From: Synanceia verrucosa
Lineage: Eukaryota > Chordata > Actinopteri > Perciformes > Synanceiidae
NCBI GenBank assembly: GCA_029721515.1
Contig: CM056562.1
Coordinates: 5,686,963-5,750,962, forward strand
Direction of reading: 5' to 3'
Length of the DNA: 64,000 nt
In this document: piece by piece, positions 23,403 through 32,350 of the stretch
How the letters are laid out: each line of letters starts with the position of its first letter
Position numbering within the stretch: the first letter of the stretch is position 1
The notes under the pieces: generated by a model
The model's input: the letters and a program-made list of their open reading frames with translations, nothing else
Database searches by the model: none
Told to the model about the DNA's origin: nothing
Position numbers and translations under genes: made by a program

Positions 23403-23640
23403 GTGTGGGGCCGCTGGAGTCACGGACCTCCAGCGGTCTCACATAAATTTCCTGGAACTTTCAGCGGTGTTCCTCTCCCTGAAACATTTCCTCCCGTCTC
23501 TCATGGGTCATCATGTCTCCTGGTGAGGGCGGACAATATAACGACAGTGGCGTGCATCAACCCGTCAAGGGGGTTGCGCTCGTCACTTACACATGCTAAC
23601 ACGCCAAACTGATCCTGTGGGCTGTGGTCGTCTCCTCTCT
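23403..23640 (+). pseudogene. DIRS RNase H remnant
   Basis: The frame at 23403-23612 includes LVRADNITTVACIN, which matches the family's RNase H motif with its catalytic Asp (V-R-[TA]-D-N-x-T-x-V-A-x-I-N). It directly follows the reverse transcriptase region, as expected. Frames change on both sides. Confidence 0.7.
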
Positions 23641-24170
23641 TTGAAAGCGGCCTTGCGCGTCCCGGGGGCCCTGAACACGAGGCGCGGACCTGTTGTCAGG
23701 GAGCACGCCCGGTATCACGGAGTGGACTCTGAACCAGGGTGTAGAACAGATATGGACCGATGCAGCCAGACCCGGTGGATCTGTTGGCGTCCCGAGAAAG
23801 CGCGCCAGTGCCTGCTGTTTTACTCTCTGCACAGCATGGATGCTCCCCTGAGGCGTGAGCGGCTCTGCGCTGCGCCTGGCGCCTGACTTCTTTACGCATT
23901 TCCCCCCTGGCCTTGGTGTCTCCCACTCTGTCCAGAGTGAGGAGCACGACCGCAGCTGATTCTGATAGCTCCGCATTGGCCCGCCATGCATTGGCTAAGC
24001 GAGATATATCGGTTACTGTGCGCTCAGCCATGGCAGCTCCCGCTGCGCAGGGACCTGTTATCGCGGGGAGAGAGGGGCGTTCTTCCACCCGCACCCGGGC
24101 AGCCTGGCGTTATGGGCTTGGCCCCTGGTGGCTCAATCTGTCGGCGGTGGGACTGCCACAGCGTGTGATT
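23640..24170 (+). pseudogene. DIRS region between RNase H and recombinase
   Basis: Open pieces at 23593-23886, 23913-24191 and 23986-24168. The last contains HWLSEIYRLL, QPWQLPLRRDLLS and an HPHP/PPAPG-like segment that recur in fish DIRS polyproteins. DIRS elements can carry a methyltransferase-like domain here, but I see no intact methyltransferase motif. Confidence 0.5.
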
Positions 24171-25119
24171 TCCACTATACAGAAGCGCTGAGAGCCTCCT
24201 CCACTAGGTCTTTACTCGACTGTAAGTGGAGAGTGTTTGAGGTGGTGTCACAGAAATGGCCATGTTCCTTTTCAGTGTCGGTGGGAGTAATATTGTCATT
24301 CTTGCAGGAGCTGATTGACAAACAAAAGCCTTCTCCACAATTAAAGTCTACTTGGCAGCTATCGCGCCTATCATGTGGGGTTTGGGAATCATCGTGAGCC
24401 AGCACCCACTGGTCTGCCGTTTTATGAAGGGCGCAGGCTTCTCCCTGTCTCAGACCACTGGTACCGCCATGGGATCTGGCTGTGGTTTTGGAGGGACTTA
24501 AAAGCCCTCCTTTTGAGCCACTGGAGGGTAGACTTGAAACACGTGTCTCTTAAAACCGTGTTATTACTCGCTCTGGCTTGACTAAGCGAGTTAGTGACAT
24601 CCATGCGCTTCGGTGCATCCGTCATGCCTTCGGTTCTTCCCAGGGGATGTGAGGGGATGATTTTGAGGCCCAACCCGGCCTTTGTGCGAAGGTGGTGGGC
24701 TCATATTGTCCTATTGATCTTGTGGCTTTGCTGCCTCGTCGGGTGAGCAGCAGTCGCATGCTTTATGTCCAGTCCGTGCAGTGCGCACTTATATGGGCAG
24801 GGCGAGTAGTTTCAGGAGGAGCGATCAGCTGTTTGTCTCCCTGGGCTAATCCTCGTAAGGAAAGCCTGTCACAAAGCAGCGCCTGTCCCACTGGGTGGTG
24901 GAGGCAATTGCTTTAGCCTATCTGAGTCCAGGGTCTGCAGCCACCTCTGGGTCTGCGTGCGCACTTGACACGGGGTTTGGCTGCATCCTGGGCCCTATTC
25001 AGGGAGTTTCTGTTCAGGACATATGTGCTGCTGCGAGTTGGTCTTCACCTCTCACGTTTGTCCGTTTTTATAAGTTGGGCGTCACCGCTCCGATGCGTGG
25101 CGTGGTTTTGCTGTCCTGA
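24170..25119 (+). pseudogene. DIRS tyrosine recombinase remnant
   Basis: Several frames carry pieces of the YR domain: SVSVGVILSFLQELIDKQ (about 24270), a VDLKHVSLKTVLLLALA segment (24530-24581), and at 24895-25119 VVEAIA...GVSVQDICAAASW then TFVRFYKLGV. The nucleophile Tyr is at 25069-25071. The conserved His-x-x-Arg box is split by a small indel near 24966: in the long frame it reads ALDTGF, while the neighbouring frame still shows a T-R-G-L-A segment. The enzyme is dead. Confidence 0.8.
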
Positions 25120-25189
25120 TTGGAGCGATCTACTTCCCTGAGGATTGGTGGAAGCTAGATAAGCTTGTCTGTCTGAGGAGCTACCATAT

Positions 25190-25280
25190 CCATAGTGAGA
25201 CATCGGCGAGAAATATTATGAAGAGAACTATAGGTTATTTACATAACCCCGGTTCTCTGAGTAATATAGTGAGATGTCTC
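25190..25280 (+). repeat. DIRS internal complementary region
   Basis: 25190-25232 (CCATAGTGAGACATCGGCGA ... GAGAACTATA) is the reverse complement of the element's first ~45 bp at 19818-19861. 25233-25280 (GGTTATTTACATAACCCCGG ... GAGATGTCTC) is the reverse complement of its last ~50 bp (25471-25519). Bringing both ends together on one template is the step used to complete DIRS ends during replication. Confidence 0.85.
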
Positions 25281-25297
25281 CTGTTCAACCCCTTCTT

Positions 25298-25523
25298 GCT
25301 TGGGCGAGTGAGAAGAGGTGCTTATCTTGAATGACGTGGTGCCGTCCGCGTCCGCTATTTAAGGTGGGTCGGACCACCGGGGCGGACGTACACGTTCACC
25401 TGCCAATCAGGATTGGCGTGATGAGATTAATGCTTCTGAGGGCTGCAGCAGGGGCGTGCATCCCATAGTGAGACATCTCACTCATATTACTCAGAGAACC
25501 GGGGTTATGTAAATAACCTATAG
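25298..25523 (-). repeat. DIRS right inverted terminal repeat
   Basis: Complement of the left repeat over about 165 bp (shared block TGCCAATCAGGATTGGCGTG and flanks). It is extended by a unique terminal segment ending GGTTATGTAAATAACCTATAG that is copied in the internal complementary region. Confidence 0.87.
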
Positions 25524-25723
25524 TTTTCTATAAGAAAGAATATTCACTGATAAAAAAAAAAAATTCAAAAAATTGTAATGAAATCTACAATTGTAATGTG
25601 TATATAGTAGGCTAAGGACTTTAGATTAGATAATGGATTAATACAGTAGCAGTCTGAATACCACAGCACCATATTTTGCTGTAGGGGCCACTAAGGATGT
25701 TTTCTCTTAAAGCTACTATGAGG

Positions 25724-25941
25724 TAGAGATGCAACAATGCATTTTTTTCCGATCCAATCCTGAAACCTGGGCTGAGCGAATCGGTCAATACCCGATACCG
25801 ATCCGATACTACTACGAGTTTGCCGTGATTACAGAGGGCAAGAAGTGACTGGATCGTTCTATTTCATCAGATATCCGATCCAGCTAATTAGTCAATATAG
25901 GAGCCGATATCTGATCCCGGTATCGGATCGGTGTGTCTCTA
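25724..25941. mobile_element. 218-bp hAT-type MITE
   Basis: It starts TAGAGATGCAACAATGC and ends GATCGGTGTGTCTCTA; the ends are complementary over the outer bases (TAGAGA-C/G-CA...). It is rich in CCGATAC/TATCGG palindromes. Flanking 8-bp direct repeats are CTATGAGG (25716-25723) and CTCTGAGG (25942-25949), 7 of 8 identical. The 8-bp duplication and end sequence fit hAT; no coding capacity. Confidence 0.75.
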
Positions 25942-27907
25942 CTCTGAGGAACTTTCATTTTGTGTTGAATTTGTGGTCAAAACTGGTAAACTGACAGTCT
26001 GCCACACACAGTCCTGCTTGTGGTTCTTGCCTCCAGCAGCATGGTGTCAACTCCCAGCTCTGTTCCTGAATGGGTGAGGAGCTGCTGCTGCTTGGCCTCA
26101 CATGTGTATATATACATATATGTATATTCCTTATATTGTTTGCTGTTGTGGTAAATACAAAGTTTAGACTGTACCTCTCTGTATATACTAGGCTATATGC
26201 AGCAGATCAGTAATTACAACAAAACTATAATATGACAGAAATAGCAGGTGTGGATGTCTTTATGGTGACTCGAGTGAAAAAAACACCAGCACTGTGGTGG
26301 GATATTCTCCAGTAGCTGGGTGATGAGCGAGATGACCCAGATGAAGAACCATTTGCCCCAGCAGTGTGATTTGCTGCTGTTATGGTGACCCGCCGCACTG
26401 GATGTGAATGAAACTTGAGAGGATCTGGAGCCATACACAGTAGTGAACAAAAACCCCCCACCCTAACCTAATTGCTACCCATTAAACACACATAGACACA
26501 CACAATTTTCCACCCCTCCCCAGGGGCAAAGAAGCTTTGGTTGCCCTGCCTGCACATGCTGACCTGATTTTGTGTGTAACTGTGTGTTTTAGTGTTTTGT
26601 GCCTATGTGTTTATGAAGCAGATTAACATGAGGGCAAGTGTGTCTCTTTGATTGTAGACACGTGTATCTGTGCGTGGGTATATGGGGCAGTGTGGTGCAG
26701 AGTTTTCGACCCACATTGTAACTCTGCAACCCTCCCCCAGCATGCAGAATTTGAGTGGATTATTGCCCCAGTATCTGTCTATGTGCCACTTTGTCAGAGG
26801 ATTCACTCGAATGGGGGAATCTACTAGGGATCAACGACATGGCAGGCATTTCTTAAAAGTTAATCACTACGTGAATATTGATATAATTTCATGAAACAAT
26901 AATTTATTTTCTATTGGGGGCAGCAGTCGTCAGTTTTGAGAAACTGCTTTGGTCCCTCATGCAGATGGATCACTTTCTGCTAACCGCTCCAGCCATCTGG
27001 ATCTCGGTGATTTTCCTACTCATAATCTTCCAGCACTAGCCAGATGGATATAACACACAGGTGCACCACCAACACATGTACGCTTGTCACATGGCTGATT
27101 GGAAATGAATGAATTCAACAATGAGTAGCAGGAAGCGGCCCTGCTCTCCCTCCACTGGCTTTACATGCAGTACATCCTCCATTCACTATTCACAGTGGGC
27201 TGGCCACTTTCCCAGCAATGCTTTGCCCTCGTCCCACAGGCATTGTCTATCTGTTTGCTCATTCTTTTGTTGGCCAGGCGTGTTGGCGCCATATCCCCCA
27301 AAACCAGTGCCAGATACAGGTTGTGTCATGCCAAAAACATCAGCAGTCATTATTTTATTAACTTCTCATTAAGGATGTCTTGTTCGTTCCTTTTGTTTGC
27401 CCTTAAGTTTTGGGAAATTTGATGTAACACTTACATGGCTTCAATACCACAACAAACACATTATTTTCACTGTCTGCTTTGAATAGAGTAACAAGTCACA
27501 AGTGCAATGTTTAAGGATGAAACATCAGATTTGTCATGTGTGATTTGAGTTTGTTGCTGTTTACCAGTTGCATGAAATTGTAAATTTATTTTGCCATTAT
27601 GTCTCTCTCATGACCATGTGAAAGCATCAAGCCAGACTTAGAGTGACAAAGTCTCAAGTCACCCTGTAAGCTTGCCAGATTAATCCCTAATGCTCCTCAC
27701 ATTCAGCGATCTTTGAAAAGGAGACAGACATGCAACCACTGTGGCAGGTGTGCAGGACTTCCCTTTGTATATTACTGTTTATTATCGCAGATATTAATAG
27801 TACCATTACATATCGTGTCGACTGTGTTTGGTATGTGTTCTTTCAACTACACTTATCTTCAACCTATAATGGGACTTTTGTCATTGACAGGAAAAAACAC
27901 CCTGTAC

Positions 27908-28510
27908 TACAGCTGTGCGATATTACGATATATATCGTATTGTGGAATAAAAATGTCTACCGTACGATATATCATCATATCATAAACCTTACTCTGGTTG
28001 TGGTTAACATACGCCGTGTAAGACACAACTCAATGTGGGAATGACCGCTGGATAATCCAAATGTATCATGCGAGTTCAAAACATGTATTGTATGAAGCAT
28101 AGACATAATAGTATGACGGCTACTGTAACCGCAGCAACGCTACTGCTTTGTGGTAGCATGTTTACGTCGCCCGTCAGGAGCAATTGTAGCTCAGGAGTAA
28201 ACAGAGGTAAAGCAGCATGGAGAACATTGTGTTGCGTGTGAATGATTTATTATTGCTTAAAACACATCTTTATTACCAGCCAAACTGCATAGTAAAATAC
28301 AGCGCAAACATAGCCGGGCTTCCGGTCGCTCTCAAAGTAGGCCTTCAGAATAAAAGCATATAAGGGATTATGCTGCAAAGGAGACGGAGGAGAGCGCAAT
28401 GGAGTGTAAAAACACATCAGAAAAAACACTGTATCGGAATATATATCGGTATCGGGATATAAACTTGACTATACCGGGATATAGAATTTTATCCATATTG
28501 CACAGCTCTA
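27908..28510 (+). mobile_element. 603-bp hAT-type MITE, complete copy
   Basis: The terminal inverted repeats are TACAGCTGTGCGATAT at the left and ATATTGCACAGCTCTA at the right. An exact 8-bp target duplication CCCTGTAC flanks it (27900-27907 and 28511-28518). The internal sequence matches the decayed copies at 12.0 and 13.2 kb. It has no transposase, so it would need an enzyme in trans. It sits about 115 bp upstream of the first ccser2 coding exon. Confidence 0.85.
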
Positions 28511-28625
28511 CCCTGTACAATATTTAACATATAAAAGATTAAAGCTGCTTGTCAAAGAATGCACACTATCTAATCCTCCTATCTAATCCTCTCCTGTTGC
28601 TGTTTTTGTTGTGTTCTTTCCACAG

Positions 28626-30106
28626 TTGCATGTGATTGCACTTTCCTCCATGCCTTTGTTGGCATCTAATGGAAGAAAAAGCACCCATCATCAGGTCTGT
28701 CATGGTATCCAGACTCCCGAAGTTCGGTGGGCGCTCCTCGACTGGTGGCGCTAGCCCCTTATCCAACGGTTCTACACAGCCAGTCAGCCCTACCCAGGAT
28801 AGTAAGACCAGTCCCTCAACACGCCCAAATGGCATAATCCGTGCATCTCCTTTTTCCCTGAAATGGAAGAGAGATGAGGGGACAACACCCTCAAGCCCCA
28901 CCACCCCCACCAGCCCTGGAGATGGAGGTGAAGACAAAGCTCCAACACAGCTTCCCCCTTTGACAAAGGAGGTAAAGAATGGCCCTCCATCGACACCCAA
29001 GATACGGAGATCAGGTGCTTTGATTGCGGCCGTGTCCAGTCCCAAGGCCATACCCAAGCAATCCTTGAAGATGAGTCCCACAGTAGGGACCAAGCTAGGT
29101 CAAAGCCCACTGAATGGAGGTCCTAAAATGGGCCATAGTGGCTCCAGCATTCCTGCTCGAACAGGGTCAGAATCCCGTCTTGTGCGGCCAAGGCTGGACT
29201 CTGGCTCTCCCAGAAGTAGCTCTCAAGACAGCCTGTCCCAGTCCAGTGACAGCCTGAAGACACTGGCACTGGACAATATGGTGCGGTCGAACAGCTTCAC
29301 TCACTTCAAGCAGATTCCCTCGCCGACCAGCCAGCCTATGACACGGTCCTTTTCCTTTAACCGGGCTGTGGAGCTAGCCAAGCCTCTGGCGAACACTCAA
29401 CTCCGGCCTCCTCGGAGTAGTTTCCTCAAACCCCCTCAGCTGAGCAATGGAAGAGTGGGGTTAGGACTTGGGGGCCTGAATGGCAACCTCGGAGGTTCAG
29501 GGAGTCTAAGTGGAGGAATTAAGTCCAGTAGAACTCCTTCAGCTGCCTCCTCTCTGCCCACCCTCTCGGTCCCTCCAGCACCCACTACTCCCAGCGCTCT
29601 GAGGAAGCCTCTGCTTCCCAATGGTGTCCTGACCAAATCACTGGGCACCAGTAGATCTTTAGGCTACAGGTTTGCTCGAGCTGGGCAGACCCAGCCTCTT
29701 TTGCCAGGTAGGATCAAGGGGGATATCAGACCCTCAGTAGCCCCCGAATGTACAGAGCTATTAGGGATAGTGACAGACAGTGAACAGACCGGTGAGGCTG
29801 AAAAAGCAGACTCACATAGTGATAGCGATGGAAGCTCTGGAGCAGGAAAAGGAGGAGGAAGTGCTGTGCCACTGGAGAGCTCTGGCCAGACAACCGGCGA
29901 GACTCTGGAGGACATGTCCTTATCTTCTGCCTCGTCTCTAGACAGAGGCAACACCAGTGAAGAGTTTCTAGATGACTTTGACTGTGTGGGAGATGTGTTC
30001 AGTGATGGGGACCTGCCTGACAACAGGACAACTGGCAGCACTACTAAAACCCGCCTACACAGCTTCCTCAATGAGACCCTTGACTGGGACTCTATGGATC
30101 TGGCAG
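28626..30106 (+). CDS. ccser2: ccser2 first coding exon (leader 28626-28668; CDS from ATG 28669)
   Basis: The acceptor is TTCTTTCCACAG and the donor GGCAG|GTAAAA. The start is the first in-frame ATG (28669), and the exon gives 479 codons plus one base. The protein is Ser/Pro-rich and mostly disordered. Segments that also occur in human CCSER2, in the same order, are MEEK at the start, a SRLPKFG block (residues 14-20), MVRSNSFTHF (204-213), TRSFSFNRAVELAKP (from 225) and a LGYR block, then an acidic Ser-rich end. The gene product is reported as a microtubule plus-end associated protein; SRLP resembles an EB-binding SxIP-type motif, which is inference. The start context is weak (C at -3), and short upstream ATGs lie in the leader. 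Confidence 0.92.
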
Positions 30107-30183
30107 GTAAAAAAAAAGGAATTGAAAGAAAACTGTGTTACTTCTGTGTCTGTTGTCCAGCACTGTTTATGTATTTCCTGCAG
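30107..30183 (+). other. ccser2: ccser2 77-nt intron
   Basis: GT-AG intron with acceptor TGTATTTCCTGCAG. At 77 nt it is near the minimal size for vertebrates. If retained it shifts the frame, and translation would run to a stop at 30397-30399. Confidence 0.85.
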
Positions 30184-30395
30184 GACTTAAAGAAGAAAGT
30201 CCTATGCAGGACTCCCAGGGACCACTGGTTTTGTCTTCAGAGCACAGTGATGTCCATCAGGCTTCGTCTGTGGAGCTGTCACCCTCCAACAGCTCAGGTG
30301 GAACTTACATGTGGGATGAGGATGGTCTTGAGCCTCTTGGGAGTTCTGGGACACATCCATGTGATGGCTGTGATGAGACCAAGCTCAACAGCATG
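30184..30395 (+). CDS. ccser2: ccser2 coding exon 2
   Basis: 212 nt, entered in phase 1 and left in phase 0, donor ATG|GTGAGT. It reads GLKEESPMQDS... and contains SVELSPSNSSGGTYMWDEDG then LEPLG (residues about 480-550). Human CCSER2 has the near-identical FELSPSDSSDGTYMWDEEG at the same place. CCSER1 lacks this block, so it separates the two paralogues. Confidence 0.93.
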
Positions 30396-32149
30396 GTGAG
30401 TCCCAGTCTTCAGTTGTGATGAACTCTGACACAAGTGTAAACAATGCAAAAAAATGGAAGTCTAATAAATTGTCATTCTTACAGACTGGTCATTCTTAAA
30501 GCTATTTTGCCACTGGTTCCAATTCCTTCCACTGCTGTCAACTTTTGCTTCTCTATCACACAGTATGAAGTTTGTCAGATTAATATTAAAGTTAACAGTG
30601 ATAAATATTCTATTGACTAATTGAAGTGAGGGACAGTTTATGTCAGCTCTGCTATGTTTTGAAGTATAGTATTTCAGCTGTACTGATGAGCTGATAAGGA
30701 AGTAGGCACTCTTGTTGTAGTCTGCCAACAAGCCCTTCACACTCTACACTCAGTTTTGCTTTATGTCAACTGGCAGATTGCTGTGGAGCATATTTCAGAA
30801 AGGCAAAGGGGTGGAGAGTAGCCAAAACCCTTTAGCAGATGATAGAGATACCAAGGCTAAAACCTTTAGAAAACAAGTATAACTGTTGCATCTTGATTTC
30901 TAGTTGGCAAATAATATGCTTATTTGACTGAACAGTGAATCCATATTCAACAGTTCATGTTCATATTCAAACAGTTGAGGGTTAAAAGAAAGGTAAAGGG
31001 TATAACACTGCACCAACATGGGCTTCTCGTTAAGCTTGTTAAGCTTTAAAAACAGCTCAAAAGACTCAAAATGGAGGCCTGCAATATAAATGAAAACACA
31101 CACAAGTACTTCATGTTAGCTTCAGGAGTTAAACCTAGATTATCCTCAATCACACTGCTTACTGAAGTAATTCCATAGGCATGATAAAGCTTATGTTTGC
31201 ATGCCCCATAGTATAATTTTGTCCTATTATATATGAATTTATAATATTTTTCTGTAAAAAATAAAAATATGTAGTATTTATACTACATATTTATACTACA
31301 TATTGTAACATCCTTCTCTTCGGTCTTGGATTAGAAAAACTTCAACTCAGAGTTAGTCTATCAAATTGTTTGACTTGCCATGCGCAATAATGCAGTTCTT
31401 ACCCATTAAGTCATTAAGTATTTGTAGGGGGAGAGTATTTGTGAGGGAGTATTGGTATGTGCTTGATAATTGCCTCAGTGGTCTCCCCCATTATCAAGCA
31501 CGTATGAAGCTGCATAACACGCATTGTAGCCTACATCATTTAGTCCATTAATCAGTTCTGCTTTTAAATAATTCCTCCTTCCTTTTATAATTAGGGATTA
31601 AATGAGTGGAACAAAGGCTGAAAAGGAAAGCAAAACTGTCTAGAGGTTTCTGCCAGCTCTCACTGCCGGTTTCATGCCAAGGCCTCTCTCTTTCCCTGAG
31701 GGTGTGTGCTAATGGCATCTCTGGCCTTCGCTGTGGTTCTCTGCATTCCTGTACCATGGCACCTGATCTCAGGAATGCTTAAAGAGCTTAAAATTAGCTG
31801 GATTACAAATGATATAATACACTGTATACTACCTTTACCATGTGATGTTGGCAAGCTTGGAGTCACTGGGAATGTAATATGTTTATCTCACAATAACGTA
31901 TGTGTGCGTGTGTGTGCATGCTTTGTCTGCTTGTATTTATTAGGGCTGCTGTGAGTTAAGGACACGTGCTTTACCCATGTGTATGTGATTAAGAGTGTGT
32001 CATAAGGAACGTGGTGTGTGTGTGCGCCCATGTTTGAGTCCCCAATTAGTTGCACTGTCATGATGTGGTAGACTTGTTTGTTGTATTGAAAATGCAAAGT
32101 GTAAATCATCCCCTGTTTTATATACTATTAAAATGGCATCTTAATTTCC

Positions 32150-32350
32150 TAAATTAACATCATGCAGTATTGAAGATGACTTGAATTAGAGATTGAGACC
32201 ATAAACTCATATTCAAGTGGGCAAAGTGGAAGATGGAGTCATTAATATGGTATATCAGTCAAACAGTTGATCTGAGGCAAAGATGTGAATCTGCAGCTCT
32301 TTGCACCAACAGCAATGTACAAGTTAAAAAATGTGACTTTAAGGCACTTC
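32150..32350 (+). repeat. Dispersed fish repeat, copy A (partial)
   Basis: It contains TTGAAGATGACTTGAATTAG, AGATTGAGACCATAAACTCA and TTTAAGGCACTTCAGCA, matching blocks of the copy at 39.5-39.9 kb. Confidence 0.6.

Larger units (their letters stand above)
19818..25523 (+). mobile_element. DIRS-type tyrosine-recombinase retrotransposon, decayed but structurally complete
   Basis: This 5.7-kb, GC- and CpG-rich block interrupts AT-rich DNA. It has inverted terminal repeats (about 19818-20010 and 25298-25523). Near its 3' end is a short internal complementary region (25190-25280). The first half of that region complements the extreme left end; the second half complements the extreme right end. 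This is the defining layout of DIRS1 elements, which replicate through a circular intermediate and integrate with a tyrosine recombinase. Between the repeats lie, in order, a gag-like region, reverse transcriptase, RNase H and recombinase remnants, broken by several frameshifts and stops. It lies inside ccser2 intron 1, in the same direction as the gene. Confidence 0.88.
8038..28625 (+). other. ccser2: Putative ccser2 intron 1 (20.6 kb), rich in mobile elements
   Basis: The span runs from the donor at 8037 to the acceptor TTCTTTCCACAG at 28625. Apart from the repeats listed separately, the stretches 8.8-9.9, 10.0-11.3, 14.5-16.2, 16.4-17.9, 18.6-19.8 and 26.0-27.9 kb look like unique non-coding DNA. 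The short ORFs there show no conserved domain. At 18881-18957 a 15-nt arm (CTTTCTGTCTGTCTG and its complement) forms an inverted repeat. Confidence 0.45.

Noticed and set aside
20042..24673. Numerous antisense ORFs in the DIRS block
   Set aside because: High GC content leaves long open frames on the reverse strand; all motifs of the element read on the plus strand.
28566..30071. Antisense ORFs of 70-175 codons over the ccser2 exon
   Set aside because: Shadows of a GC-rich coding exon; the plus frame has clear homology.
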